Below are positions 52,542-61,979 of a DNA stretch of 64,000 nucleotides, piece after piece. Where the stretch lies: positions 186,001 through 250,000 of the forward strand of contig NZ_PUIP01000003.1 in NCBI RefSeq assembly GCF_002968015.1. Reading direction: 5' to 3'. The stretch is from Massilia phosphatilytica. GTDB lineage: Bacteria; Pseudomonadota; Gammaproteobacteria; Burkholderiales; Burkholderiaceae_D. How positions within the stretch are numbered: the first letter of the stretch is position 1; each line of letters opens with the position of its first letter. The position numbers and the translations under genes are program-made. The notes below the pieces were generated by a model. That model ran no database searches. It was not told the DNA's origin and saw nothing but the letters and a program-made list of their open reading frames with translations.

Positions 52542-53281
52542 GTCGTTGTCACCTGGCGCCCGTATTCGGTCGGGCTCATGCCCACGTACGATTTGAACTG
52601 TCGGCTGAACGCGCTGTGGTCCGTGTAGCCGCATTCGTACGCGATCTCCGCGATCTTCGCGCCCGGATTCTGTTCGATGAGGGTGCGCGCGGCCGTCAGC
52701 CGGCATTGGACGAGCAGTTGCCGGGGCGAGTGCTGGAACACTTTCTGGAACAGCCGTTCCACGCGCGACAGCGACAGCCCCGCTTCCTCCGCCAGCGCCT
52801 TGAGCGAGATATTGTCCCGGTAATTCTCGCTGATGTGCTGCGCGATGCGGGCGATCTGCCGGTATGCCGGATGCAGGTCGTCCAGCAGGCCGAGGTCCTG
52901 CGACGTGCCGATCAGGCCCACGACCTCGCCATCCTTGCCGAACAGCGGGATCTTCTTCGTGATGCACCACCCGCGGCTGCGGCCGGGGTAGATGTGCAGT
53001 TCCAGCTGCTTGTCGATGGCCGTGCCGGTGGCGATGACTTGCCGGTCCTGCGCCAGGTAGGTCTCGGCCAGCGCGCGCGGGAACAGGTCCAGCGCCGTCT
53101 TGCCGAGCACATCCTTCTTGTGCCGAACTCCGCAACGCCGCACCATCGTGCGGTTGATACTCAGGTAACGCCCGTCCCTGTCCTTGACGAAGAACGCCAC
53201 GTCGCCGAGCGCGTCGAAGATCGCCTCGACAGCCTGCATGCCGATGGTGTCGATGACCTGGATGGTGGTGGTGTCGATCAT
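52538..53281 (-). CDS. AraC family regulator with PAS domain
   Basis: 247 residues from the ATG at 53281, behind GGAGG; the open frame extends to 53395. An N-terminal PAS domain ([46 protein letters not shown]) precedes two helix-turn-helix motifs: [25 protein letters not shown] and [31 protein letters not shown]. It lies between the epimerase and the deaminase gene, pointing away from the latter, so it probably activates the hydroxyproline genes on sensing the substrate. Confidence 0.9.
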   Translation of the reverse strand: MIDTTTIQVIDTIGMQAVEAIFDALGDVAFFVKDRDGRYLSINRTMVRRCGVRHKKDVLGKTALDLFPRALAETYLAQDRQVIATGTAIDKQLELHIYPGRSRGWCITKKIPLFGKDGEVVGLIGTSQDLGLLDDLHPAYRQIARIAQHISENYRDNISLKALAEEAGLSLSRVERLFQKVFQHSPRQLLVQCRLTAARTLIEQNPGAKIAEIAYECGYTDHSAFSRQFKSYVGMSPTEYGRQVTTT

Positions 53282-53435
53282 GATGTCCTCCAGGACGACA
53301 ATATAGGCGCGTTGCGCGCGCGTGGCAACGGCCGCCGGCCATTGTGCCGATTTCGGCCTGCCGGTCGCCCGCTTCACGCAAGACCCGGCGGGCAAACGGG
53401 CCTAGCATGGATGCTTTCTATAGGAGACCAACCCC

Positions 53436-54332
53436 ATGTGGAAAGGTGTACTTCCCGCCGTCACCACCAAGTTCAACGAGGACGGCTCGCTCGATCACGA
53501 TGAAATGCTGCGCTGCTTCGGCATCCAGATGGACGCCGGCGTCGATGGCCTCATCGCCTGCGGCTCGCTCGGCGAGGGGCCGATGCTGTCGCACGACGAG
53601 CGCATCGCCGTCCTCAAGCTGTGCAAGGAAGCGGCCGGCACGAAGCCCGCGCTGCTGACGATCGCCGAAGCGGCCACGAGAGACGCATGCGCGCTGGCGC
53701 AGAAAGCCGCACGGGCGGGCGCCGACGGCCTGATGGTCGTCCCCAGCACGATCTACCACACCGATCCGCGCGAGACGGTGGCCAACCTGCGCGCCATCGC
53801 GCAGGCAGGCGACCTGCCGGTCATGATCTATTCGAACCGCCTTGCCTACCGCGTGGACGTGACCGTCGAGATCATGGAAGAACTGGCGGACGATGCGCGC
53901 TTCGTCGCCGTCAAGGAATCGTCGGACGACATCCGCCGCAGCACCGACATCCTCAATCGCTTCGGCGACCGTTTCGCCCTGCTGACCGGCGTCGACAATC
54001 TCGCGTTCGAAGCACTGGCGGTTGGCGCCCAGGGCTGGGTGGCCGGCGTGGGCCTCGCGTTCCCGGACGAGACGGTGGCGATCTGGCGCCTCGTCCAGGC
54101 CAAGCGCTATGACGAGGCGCTGCGCATCTACCGCTGGTTCCGCCCGCTGCTGGACCTGGACGTCTCGACTTACCTCGTCCAGAACATCAAGCTCGCGGAA
54201 GCGATCGCGATCGGCTCCAACGAGCGCGTGCGCGCGCCGCGCCTGCCGCTCGCCGGCGCGCGCCGGGAACAGGTGGAGCGGACGATCCGCACCGCCATCG
54301 CCAACCGCCCCGCCCTTCCCGCGCTGGCGTGA
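53436..54332 (+). CDS. lhpC: DHDPS-family protein, probable 1-pyrroline-4-hydroxy-2-carboxylate deaminase
   Basis: 298 residues, a DapA-like TIM barrel. The Schiff-base lysine is K160 in FVAVKESSDD; YSNR lies where the family keeps its catalytic Tyr, and GSLGEGPMLSHDE carries the carboxylate-binding loop. In hydroxyproline catabolism this family turns the pyrroline into 2-oxoglutarate semialdehyde and ammonia. GGAGACC lies upstream of the ATG. The next gene overlaps its stop (GTGA), consistent with one operon. Confidence 0.9.
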   Translation: MWKGVLPAVTTKFNEDGSLDHDEMLRCFGIQMDAGVDGLIACGSLGEGPMLSHDERIAVLKLCKEAAGTKPALLTIAEAATRDACALAQKAARAGADGLMVVPSTIYHTDPRETVANLRAIAQAGDLPVMIYSNRLAYRVDVTVEIMEELADDARFVAVKESSDDIRRSTDILNRFGDRFALLTGVDNLAFEALAVGAQGWVAGVGLAFPDETVAIWRLVQAKRYDEALRIYRWFRPLLDLDVSTYLVQNIKLAEAIAIGSNERVRAPRLPLAGARREQVERTIRTAIANRPALPALA

Positions 54333-55447
54333 AGCGGCCGGACGTGATCGTGGTCGGCGCCGGCATCGTCGGTGCCGCGTGCGCGGCGGAACTGCAGGCG
54401 CTCGGGCGTGACGTGCTGCTCATCGATGCCAATCACCCTGGCGGCGGCGTGACGGCGGCCGGCATGGGCCACCTCGTCGCCCTCGACGAGACGGACGATG
54501 AACTCGACCTGTGCCTGCTGTCGCTGGCGCGCTGGGACGACTGGCTGACCACCGGGGCCGGCGTCGCGGAACACGTCCGCTGCGGCACGCTGTGGGTCGC
54601 GGAGGACGAGGCGCAGCTGGCCCACGCACGCGTCCGCGCGGAACGCCTGGGCCGGCGCGGATGGGATGCGGTCGAACTGTCCGGCGCACAGCTGGCGCAC
54701 ACGGAACCCGCGCTGCGCCCCGGCCTCGCGGGCGGCGTGCGCGTCGCGCGCGACGGCGTCGTGTATCCACCCGCCGTCGCGCGCCAGCTGGCCGATACGG
54801 TCGTCGCGCTGGGCGGGCAGACCCGGTTCGGCACCACGGTTGCCCGCGTCGATGACGGCGCCGTCACCCTCGATACCGGCGAACGCATCGCGGCCGGCGA
54901 CGTCGTCGTCGCGACCGGGACCGCCGTGACGCGCCTGCTACCGGACATCCCCATCTTTCCGCGCAAGGGCCACCTCGCCATCACGGCCCGCTACCCGCGT
55001 CGGTTGTCCCATCAGGTCGTGAGCATGGGGTATGGACAGACGGAGGCGGGCAACGACGCCCTCGCCGTGGCCGCGAACGTCCAGCCGCGCATCACGGGCC
55101 AATGGCTGATCGGGTCGTGCCGCCAGGACGGCATCCGGCATGCCGACGTCGATCCGCGCGTGCTCGCGCGCGTGCTGCGCTCGGCCATCGCGCTGCTGCC
55201 CTGCCTCGCCGACATGACGATCATCCGCAGCTGGACCGGCATGCGGCCCGCCACGGTCGACGGGCGCCCCGTCATCGGCCGCCACCCGACGCTCCCGCGC
55301 GTGTGGGTCGCGGCGGGCCACGAGGGCCTTGGCGTGACGACCGCGTTCGGCACCGCGCAACTGCTGGCGGACCTGATATTGGCGCGTCCTGAATCGATCG
55401 ATGCCGCCCCCTACTCACCGTCGAGGTTCGCCCATGTCCCCGCCTGA
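54329..55447 (+). CDS. FAD-dependent D-amino-acid-type dehydrogenase, catalytic subunit of D-hydroxyproline dehydrogenase
   Basis: 372 residues from a GTG at 54329 overlapping the previous stop. DAO-family Rossmann start VIVVGAGIVGAACAAELQALGRDVLLID, substrate-side GGGVTAAGMGHLVALDE, and C-terminal WTGMRPATVDGRPVIGRH with GHEGLGVTTAFGTAQLL. With the small ferredoxin-like gene and the next flavoprotein it forms the heterotrimer known from Pseudomonas, which oxidises cis-4-hydroxy-D-proline to the pyrroline. Overlaps the next gene by 14 bp. Confidence 0.9.
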   Translation: MKRPDVIVVGAGIVGAACAAELQALGRDVLLIDANHPGGGVTAAGMGHLVALDETDDELDLCLLSLARWDDWLTTGAGVAEHVRCGTLWVAEDEAQLAHARVRAERLGRRGWDAVELSGAQLAHTEPALRPGLAGGVRVARDGVVYPPAVARQLADTVVALGGQTRFGTTVARVDDGAVTLDTGERIAAGDVVVATGTAVTRLLPDIPIFPRKGHLAITARYPRRLSHQVVSMGYGQTEAGNDALAVAANVQPRITGQWLIGSCRQDGIRHADVDPRVLARVLRSAIALLPCLADMTIIRSWTGMRPATVDGRPVIGRHPTLPRVWVAAGHEGLGVTTAFGTAQLLADLILARPESIDAAPYSPSRFAHVPA

Positions 55448-55697
55448 TTCCCCGATCCGCATCCTGGTCGACGGCGCCGCGGTCGACGTGCCCCGCGGCG
55501 TGACCGTCGTCGCGGCGCTCGTCGCTGCCGGCACGATGCGCACACGCCGTTCCGTCACGGGCCAGTCCCGGTTCGCGTTTTGCGGCATCGGCCAGTGCCA
55601 GGAATGCCGGGTCACGGTCGACGGCTGCGCCAACCGGCCGGCGTGCCGGACGGTCTGCGCCGACGGCATGGTCATCGAAACGGGAGGCGACTGGTGA
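55434..55697 (+). CDS. small [2Fe-2S] subunit of D-hydroxyproline dehydrogenase
   Basis: 87 residues from the ATG at 55434 within the end of the previous gene. The cysteines follow the plant-ferredoxin-like loop FCGIGQCQECRVTV and later RPACRTVC, ligating one [2Fe-2S] cluster. Related to the N-terminal part of SoxA/HcnA-type proteins and found as a separate small subunit in such dehydrogenases. It passes electrons between the two flavoproteins. Overlaps the next gene by 4 bp. Confidence 0.9.
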   Translation: MSPPDSPIRILVDGAAVDVPRGVTVVAALVAAGTMRTRRSVTGQSRFAFCGIGQCQECRVTVDGCANRPACRTVCADGMVIETGGDW

Positions 55698-56941
55698 AGC
55701 CCGTATTGCACATCGTCGGCGGCGGCCCGGCGGGACTGGCCGCGGCGCGGACCGCCCTCGCCGCCGGCGCAAGGATCTGCCTGATCGACGATAATCATGC
55801 GCCGGGCGGCCAGATCTGGCGCGGCGGACCGGAACGCTGGACCGATCCGCGCGCGCGCGCCGCGTGGGACACGCTGCGCGGCCACCCGGACTGCACGGTC
55901 ATGCAGGATGCCCAGGTCATCGGCTGCAGGGACGCCAGCACGCTGCTCGTGGAAACGGGCGGGCGCGGTGTCGCCGTCCCGTTCGAGCGGCTCTTGCTCT
56001 GTTCGGGCAGCCGCGAACTGGCGCTGCCGTTCCCCGGCTGGACGCTCCCCGGCGTCACCGGTGCGGGCGGGCTGCAGGCGCTGGTCAAGGGCGGCATGCC
56101 GGTGTGCGGGCGCCGGGTCGTCGTCGCCGGCACGGGCCCGCTGCTGCTGGCGACGGCGTCGACGGCGCTGCGCGCGGGCGCGCAGGTGGTAGCCATCGTG
56201 GAGCACCAGCCGTGGCCGCGCCTGTCGGCGTTCGGCCTCGGGCTGCTGGCGCGGCATGGCAGGAAATTCCTGCAGGCGGCGTCGCTGTTCGCCGAGTTGC
56301 GCGGCATCCCGTACGTGACGGGCGCCCGCCTCGTCGAAGCGAAGGGAGACGATGCGCTGCGCGCGGTTGTCGTTCGCGCCGGCGGCAAGGACATCGAGTA
56401 CGCCTGCGACTTCCTGGCGGCGGGCTTCGGCCTCGTCCCGAACACGGACCTCGCGCGTGCCCTCCGCTGCGACATCGCCGACGGCGCGATCCAGGTCGAC
56501 GGCGGGCAGCGGACGAGCCGCGCCGGCATCTGGGCCGCGGGCGAATGCACCGGCATCGGCGGGGTGGACAAGGCGCTCGCCGAGGGGCGCATCGCGGCGC
56601 TCGACGCGCTGGGCCTGTCCCCGTCCGGACGCGACCTGCCGCTGCGGCGCGCCGCGCACGCGTTTGCGGCGCTGCTGGCGCGCACGTTCGGGCCGGACGC
56701 GTCGCTGCGGGCCATGTGCGCACCGGAGACGATCGTATGCCGCTGCGAGGACGTGACGGCCGCGCGCCTGCTGCCGCACCGCGACTGGCGCGAAGCGAAA
56801 CTGGCGACGCGCGTCGGCATGGGCCCCTGCCAGGGCAAGACCTGCGGCGCGGCGTGCGCCTTCCTGTTCGGGTGGTCCCACGAGGATGCCCGGACGCCCA
56901 TCATGCCCGCGACCGCGCGGGCGCTGTCAGACTTTGAATAA
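55694..56941 (+). CDS. FAD/NAD-binding subunit of D-hydroxyproline dehydrogenase with BFD-like [2Fe-2S] domain
   Basis: 415 residues from the GTG at 55694 (overlap GTGA). Two dinucleotide-binding motifs: VLHIVGGGPAGLAAARTAL at the N-terminus and RVVVAGTGPLLLATASTAL near the middle. A C-terminal bacterioferredoxin-like Fe-S binding domain has ETIVCRCEDV and GPCQGKTCGAAC. The layout is that of SoxA/OoxA/HcnB-type subunits. It should accept electrons from the small subunit and hand them to the respiratory chain. Confidence 0.9.
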   Translation: MKPVLHIVGGGPAGLAAARTALAAGARICLIDDNHAPGGQIWRGGPERWTDPRARAAWDTLRGHPDCTVMQDAQVIGCRDASTLLVETGGRGVAVPFERLLLCSGSRELALPFPGWTLPGVTGAGGLQALVKGGMPVCGRRVVVAGTGPLLLATASTALRAGAQVVAIVEHQPWPRLSAFGLGLLARHGRKFLQAASLFAELRGIPYVTGARLVEAKGDDALRAVVVRAGGKDIEYACDFLAAGFGLVPNTDLARALRCDIADGAIQVDGGQRTSRAGIWAAGECTGIGGVDKALAEGRIAALDALGLSPSGRDLPLRRAAHAFAALLARTFGPDASLRAMCAPETIVCRCEDVTAARLLPHRDWREAKLATRVGMGPCQGKTCGAACAFLFGWSHEDARTPIMPATARALSDFE

Positions 56942-56954
56942 AACAAGGAAAATC

Positions 56955-58163
56955 ATGAACATTGGTGGCACCGACAAACAGGCGGCACTCGACGCCTTGA
57001 ACGACATGACCGCGGGCGCCGTCCCCATCACGCTGGCCGAGCACCGGACGCGCATCGACCGCGCGCAGGCGTTCATGGCTGCGCATGGCATCGCCGCGGT
57101 CTACCTCAATGCGGGCAGCAACCTGACGTATTTCACGGGGACGAAATGGAGCCCCAGCGAGCGCATGGTGGGCGCCATCCTGCCGGCCAACGGCGACCCG
57201 GTGTACATCGCGCCCGCGTTCGAGGAAAGCACGATCCGCGACTTCATGGTCGTCGAAGGCGACGTCGCCGTCTGGGACGAGCACGAGAACCCGGCCGCGC
57301 GCCTGCGCGCCGTGCTGGAGCAGCGCGGCGTCGCGGCCGGCAGCGTGCTCGCCATCGACGACAGCACGCCGCTGTTCCTGTTCGACCTGATTCGCGCGGC
57401 GACGGCCGGCTACACGCTGCAGAACGCGCACCCGGTGACGTCGCACTGCCGCAGCCGCAAGTCCGACGCGGAAATCGCCCTGATCCAACGGGCGATGGAC
57501 ATGACCCTGGCCGTGCACGTGGCGGCGGCATCCATCCTCCACGAAGGTATCACGACGAAGGAAGTCGAGGAATTCATCCACCTCGCCCACCGCAAGGTCG
57601 GGGCGAGCGGCTCCTATTTTTGCATTGTCCTGTTCGGCGAAGCGACGGCCTATCCGCACGGCGTGAGCTACGTGCAGACGCTGAAGCGCGGCGACACGGT
57701 GCTGATCGACACGGGTTGCAAGGTCCACAACTATATCTCCGACATCACGCGCACCTACGTGTTCGGCGAACCGTCCGAGCGCCAGCGCTTCGTGTGGAAC
57801 GCGGAGAAAGCGGCGCAGCGGGCAGCGTTCGACGCGGCGCAACCGGGCGTGCCGTGCGAAGAGGTGGACAAGGCCGCGCGCCGCTCGCTCGAGGCGAACG
57901 GCTTCGGTCCCGGCTACAAGCTACCCGGCCTGCCGCACCGGACGGGCCATGGCATCGGCCTCGACATCCACGAAGGTCCTTACCTCGTCGGCGGCGAAAC
58001 CCGGCCGCTGGAACCGGGCATGTGCTTTTCGAACGAACCGATGATCTGCGTGCCGGGCGAATTCGGCGTCCGCCTGGAAGACCATTTTTATATGACGGCC
58101 ACCGGGCCGAAGTGGTTCACGCAGCCGGCGGCGAGCCTGGAGAACCCGTTCGCGGCGGCATGA
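56955..58163 (+). CDS. M24 family metallopeptidase (Xaa-Pro peptidase/prolidase-like)
   Basis: 402 residues from the ATG at 56955 behind AAGGAAAA. An N-terminal creatinase-like domain leads to a pita-bread C-terminal domain. Metal ligands are all visible: Asp in VLIDTGCK, Asp in ISDITRTY, His in HRTGHGIG, Glu in SNEPMI and Glu in RLEDHF. In the hydroxyproline operon it probably frees proline or hydroxyproline from collagen- or extensin-derived dipeptides. No aldehyde dehydrogenase or transporter of the pathway follows in this window. Its 3' end overlaps the convergent esterase gene by 47 bp. Confidence 0.92.
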   Translation: MNIGGTDKQAALDALNDMTAGAVPITLAEHRTRIDRAQAFMAAHGIAAVYLNAGSNLTYFTGTKWSPSERMVGAILPANGDPVYIAPAFEESTIRDFMVVEGDVAVWDEHENPAARLRAVLEQRGVAAGSVLAIDDSTPLFLFDLIRAATAGYTLQNAHPVTSHCRSRKSDAEIALIQRAMDMTLAVHVAAASILHEGITTKEVEEFIHLAHRKVGASGSYFCIVLFGEATAYPHGVSYVQTLKRGDTVLIDTGCKVHNYISDITRTYVFGEPSERQRFVWNAEKAAQRAAFDAAQPGVPCEEVDKAARRSLEANGFGPGYKLPGLPHRTGHGIGLDIHEGPYLVGGETRPLEPGMCFSNEPMICVPGEFGVRLEDHFYMTATGPKWFTQPAASLENPFAAA

Positions 58164-59124
58164 CCTCGCGCAGGAAGGCATCGGCCGCCTCCACCGTCGG
58201 CGCCAGCCATGGATCGAACAGCCAAAAGCTGTGGGGCGTGTCGGGCACGGGCACGACCCGGTTCGGCACGCCCAACGCCCGCAGCCGTTCGACCATTTCT
58301 TCCCGCCCCAGGCTGAAACGCCGCTGCGCGCTGACGATGAACAGGATCGGCGGCGTGTCCTTGTTCACGTGAGACAGCGGCGAGGCGTCGCGCCACAGCG
58401 CCGCCTTTTCCGCGTAGCGCCCGCCGAACCACGCACCCGCCGATGACGGCTGCTTCGCGGGATCGTCCTCGTATTTTCTCGCCTCTTCCGACGTGAAGTC
58501 CGACAGGCCGTCGATGTTCACGATCGCCTGCACGCCGCTCGGCACCGGGCCGCCGTCCGGATCGAAACGCGCCTCCCCGTTCGTCACGCCCGTCAGCGCC
58601 GCGATCTGCCCGCCGGCCGATCCGCCCGCGATGGCGATGCGGCCCGGATCGATACCGTACTCCCCCGCGTGCGTGCGCACCCAGCGCACGGCCGCCTTGG
58701 CATCGTTGACGGCGGCCGGATACGGCGCCTCCGGCGACAAGCGATAGCTGATGGTGGCCGCGACATAGCCCCGCTCGGCCATGCGGATCGCCATCGGTGC
58801 GAAGTTCGCGCGCACGCCCGCGCGCCAGCCGCCGCCGTGCACGAACACGATGGCCGGGCGCGGCGGCGTGCTCCCGTGTGTGGGCAGGTACAGGTCCAGC
58901 TTCAGGTCGTGTGCGCCTCTACGCGTGTAGGTGACGTCCGTGACGGCCCGCACGGACGGGGGCACGGTACGGCTCGCGATGCGGATGAACGGATACGTGG
59001 GCGCCAGTTTCGCGTAGGTCGTCTCCGCCGTGTAGCTCTCCGGCGCCGGCGCCTGCGGCGGCTGCGCCGCGCATGCGGCCAGCAGCACCGCCGTACCCAT
59101 CCAACCGATCATCTGTCCGCGCAT
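58117..59124 (-). CDS. lipoprotein alpha/beta hydrolase (carboxylesterase, BD-FAE-like)
   Basis: 335 residues. The signal ends in a lipobox, LLAAC18, so the protein is probably anchored to a membrane. The oxyanion-hole motif IVFVHGGGWRAG and the nucleophile elbow IAGGSAGGQIA define the hormone-sensitive-lipase/BD-FAE type; Asp and His follow near the C-terminus (PDTPHSFWLFDPW). Such enzymes remove acetyl or feruloyl groups from pectin and xylan. It is divergent from the GH105 operon and shares its 160-bp control region, so it may be co-induced. Confidence 0.88.
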   Translation of the reverse strand: MRGQMIGWMGTAVLLAACAAQPPQAPAPESYTAETTYAKLAPTYPFIRIASRTVPPSVRAVTDVTYTRRGAHDLKLDLYLPTHGSTPPRPAIVFVHGGGWRAGVRANFAPMAIRMAERGYVAATISYRLSPEAPYPAAVNDAKAAVRWVRTHAGEYGIDPGRIAIAGGSAGGQIAALTGVTNGEARFDPDGGPVPSGVQAIVNIDGLSDFTSEEARKYEDDPAKQPSSAGAWFGGRYAEKAALWRDASPLSHVNKDTPPILFIVSAQRRFSLGREEMVERLRALGVPNRVVPVPDTPHSFWLFDPWLAPTVEAADAFLREVMPPRTGSPGSPPAA

Positions 59125-59182
59125 GTCCCCTCCTTGTCGGAAGACGAGTATGCCACCGACAACACGTCGCGGCTAGTCCACC

Positions 59183-59237
59183 TTGCAAAAGTGGCCAGAC
59201 CAACCTAGAATGGTCTGGCCAAATATCGGACCGGTCC
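59183..59237 (+). promoter_or_regulatory. GH105 promoter with paired FadR-type operators
   Basis: TTGCAA (59183-59188), 17 bp, TAGAAT (59206-59211). TGGCCAGACCA (59192-59202) and TGGTCTGGCCA (59211-59221) form a perfect 11-bp inverted repeat around the -10, and each half is also a TGG(T/C)C-N-G(A/G)CCA site. A further palindrome GGACCGGTCC (59228-59237) lies in the leader. The layout indicates repression by the FadR-type regulator at 47336 or a relative. Confidence 0.75.
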
Positions 59238-59284
59238 AGCAAGGAACCGGCCATCATATAAAAAATACGACCGGAGACTACACG

Positions 59285-60688
59285 GTGCCGCCAACCAGAT
59301 TGCTTGCCATCCTGGCCGCTTTCGCGTGCCTTGCCACGCCCGCGCATGCGGACGGGCCTTACCGCAACCCCGACAACAAGAACCCGAACGACACGGCCGA
59401 AGGCACGTATCCGGCCCCGTACAAGAAGCCCGTCGCCGCCGAGATCGCGGCGGCGCTGCAGCGCATCCGGGGCTATGTCGACAGCCAGACGCCTACGCGC
59501 ATCGTGCACAAGGGCAGCGGCGCACCGATCACCGATTTCGGCACGCCCGTCGCCGACGCCGTGGTCGAAACGGGCGACGCCGATTTCGGCCTGCAGGCCT
59601 ACGAGATGGGCGTCGTGCACGCCGGCCTGCTGAAGGCCACGGCCGCCACCGGTGACAAATCCTTTGCCGCCCTCACGCAGCGCCACCTGCAATTCTTCGC
59701 CGATCGCCTGCCCTACTTCCGCGCGCAGGAACAGCGCTTCCACCTGGAGCGCGCGAACAGCTTCGCCCACTTCCTCGATCCCCGCGCGCTCGACGACGCG
59801 GGCTCGATGTGCGCCGCGATGATGCGTGCGCGCCAGGCCCGCATCGGCCCGGACCTCGCCGCGCAGATCCGCGTGTGCGGCGACTGGGTGGCGAAGCGCC
59901 AGTTCCGTCTCCCGGACGGCACGCTCGCGCGCCAGCGCCCGCAAGCCGTGTCGCTGTGGGCCGACGACATGTACATGGGCATCCCGGCGCTGGCGGAACT
60001 GGGCCGCATGACGGGCGACCGCGCTTACTTCGACGACGCCGTGAAGAACATCCTGCAGATGTCGGACTACATGTTCGACCCGCAGCGCAACCTGTACACG
60101 CACGGCTGGAACGCGAACAATCCCGATGCGCCGCGCTTCTACTGGGCACGTGCGAACGGCTGGGCCGTGCTGGCCATGTCGGATGTCCTCGACGTCCTGC
60201 CGAAAGACCACCCGGGCTATCCGAAGGTGATGGCGCAGCTCAGGAAGACGCTGCGCGGCATCGCCGAGCGCCAGTCCGGCGCCGGACTGTGGCACCAGAT
60301 GGTCGACCGCGACGATTCCTACCTCGAGACGTCGGCCAGCGCGATGTTCGTCTACGTGCTCGCGCACGCCGTCAACGAAGGCTGGATCAGCCCGACGACG
60401 TATGGCTCGATCGCGCAGGCCGGCTGGAACGCACTGTCCGCGCGCATCGACGCGCAGGGCCGCGTGGAAGGCACGTGCGTACAGACGACGTTCGCGAGCG
60501 ACCAGGTCTATTACTACAACCGCCCCACCAGCACGACGGCGATGCACGGCTACGGTCCGATGCTGCTGGCCGGCGCCGAGATGATCCGGGTGCTGGACAA
60601 CAAGGCGTTCGACATCCAGTACCGCGTCCGCACGTACCACTACGTGCCGAAGGACGGCGGGCAGACCAGCTACCGCGAACATCCCTGA
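59285..60688 (+). CDS. exported GH88/GH105-type unsaturated rhamnogalacturonyl hydrolase
   Basis: 467 residues from the GTG at 59285, chosen for the GGAGACTACAC upstream and the clean signal peptide (MPPTRLLAILAAFACLATPAHA). The (alpha/alpha)6 barrel contains VSLWADDMYMGIPALAELG, where the Asp pair is the expected catalytic site, and YWARANGWAVLAMSDVLDVLP and LWHQMVDRDDSYLETSASAMF, all typical of GH105. These enzymes remove the unsaturated uronic acid left by pectate or rhamnogalacturonan lyases through vinyl ether hydration. Operators around its promoter link it to the FadR-type regulator. Confidence 0.92.
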   Translation: MPPTRLLAILAAFACLATPAHADGPYRNPDNKNPNDTAEGTYPAPYKKPVAAEIAAALQRIRGYVDSQTPTRIVHKGSGAPITDFGTPVADAVVETGDADFGLQAYEMGVVHAGLLKATAATGDKSFAALTQRHLQFFADRLPYFRAQEQRFHLERANSFAHFLDPRALDDAGSMCAAMMRARQARIGPDLAAQIRVCGDWVAKRQFRLPDGTLARQRPQAVSLWADDMYMGIPALAELGRMTGDRAYFDDAVKNILQMSDYMFDPQRNLYTHGWNANNPDAPRFYWARANGWAVLAMSDVLDVLPKDHPGYPKVMAQLRKTLRGIAERQSGAGLWHQMVDRDDSYLETSASAMFVYVLAHAVNEGWISPTTYGSIAQAGWNALSARIDAQGRVEGTCVQTTFASDQVYYYNRPTSTTAMHGYGPMLLAGAEMIRVLDNKAFDIQYRVRTYHYVPKDGGQTSYREHP

Positions 60689-60698
60689 CACGGCCACG

Positions 60699-61931
60699 AT
60701 GAAAGTCCCGACCATGCAAGCGAAAACCATGTTTTGCGCCGCAGGCCTCGTGCTGTGCGCAGGTGCCAGTGCCGCCGACCGTCTCACCGTCACCGTGACC
60801 CACGACCTCGACGCGGCGCGTCCGTCCGAGACGATCGTCATCCCGTGGCAGGACGTGAACGCCGCGCTGCCCGGCGCGCTGATCCAGCACCTCGTCGTGA
60901 AGGACGCCGCCGGCCGCGTGCTCCCCTACCAGGTCACGAACGTGGCGCCGCTGGCCAAGGACCCGCAAGGCGTCGGCGCCGCGTATGGCGAACTGCTGTT
61001 CCAGCACGACTTCCAGCCCGGCGAGAAGTCGGCGACGTTCGTCGTCGAGAAGAGCACCGCGCTGACGCCGCCGTTCGCGCCGAAAGCGTTCGCCCGCTAC
61101 GTGCCGGAACGCCTGGACGATTTCGCGTGGGAGAACGACGTGATCGGCCATCGCACCTACGGCCCCGCACTCGCCGCGCCGGCCGCGCCGGGCAGCGGCA
61201 AGGAAGTGCTGGAGACGAGCGGCCTCGATATCTGGTTCAAGCGCGTGGACTATCCGATCGTCGACCGCTGGTACAACAAGGGCCACGACCACTACCACAA
61301 GGACGAGGGCGAAGGCATGGACATGTACAACGTCGGCCGCTCGCGCGGGGCCGGCGGCACGGGCGTGTGGGATGGCAAACAGCTTTACACCAGCAGCAAC
61401 TGGGCGGGCTGGAAAGTGCTGGCCAATGGTCCGGTCCGCGCCGTCTTCGAATTGTCGTACGCCGCATGGGACGCGGCCGGCACGAAGGTCACGGAAACCA
61501 AGCGCTTCACCGTCGACGCCGGCCACCAGCTCGACCGGATCGACAGCACGTTCACCTTCAGCGGACCCGCCGCGCTGACGGTGGCCGTCGGCCTGAACAG
61601 GACGCCGTCCGACAAGAAGCAGGAACCGCGCATCGCGCTCGTGAAAGACGACGCGAACCACGCGCTGCTGCAATGGGTCGAGCAGGTATCGAACGGCGCC
61701 TTCGGCACGGCCATCGTGCTGCCGGCGTCCACCGCGTATGCGCAAGATGCGCTCAACGACCTCGTGCTGGCCCGCGTGGAATCCGGCAAGCCGCTGCGCT
61801 ACTGGGTCGGCGCCGCGTGGGACCGCGCCGGACGCATCACGTCGAAAGCCGCGTGGCAGGCGTACGTGGCAGCCGAGGCCGCGCGCGCCGCACACCCGGT
61901 CCGCATCGCGCTCAAGACTGCCTCAAACTGA
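60699..61931 (+). CDS. exported DUF4861 family protein
   Basis: 410 residues; two ATGs (60699 and 60714) are possible, and the signal peptide ends GASAAD. The blocks YGELLFQHDFQPGEKSATFVVE, FARYVPERLDDFAWENDVIGHRTYGPAL and DVYNVGRSRGAGGTGVW-like are those of DUF4861, a predicted beta-sandwich family found next to GH105/GH88 genes in pectin and ulvan loci. The conserved ENDVIGHRTYG region suggests an active or binding site. It follows GH105 by 10 bp. The reaction is not established. Confidence 0.88.
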   Translation: MKVPTMQAKTMFCAAGLVLCAGASAADRLTVTVTHDLDAARPSETIVIPWQDVNAALPGALIQHLVVKDAAGRVLPYQVTNVAPLAKDPQGVGAAYGELLFQHDFQPGEKSATFVVEKSTALTPPFAPKAFARYVPERLDDFAWENDVIGHRTYGPALAAPAAPGSGKEVLETSGLDIWFKRVDYPIVDRWYNKGHDHYHKDEGEGMDMYNVGRSRGAGGTGVWDGKQLYTSSNWAGWKVLANGPVRAVFELSYAAWDAAGTKVTETKRFTVDAGHQLDRIDSTFTFSGPAALTVAVGLNRTPSDKKQEPRIALVKDDANHALLQWVEQVSNGAFGTAIVLPASTAYAQDALNDLVLARVESGKPLRYWVGAAWDRAGRITSKAAWQAYVAAEAARAAHPVRIALKTASN

Positions 61932-61979
61932 GATCAGTCATCGTATGTGTTGCTTTTGCAGCACATCTTCATCATAATC

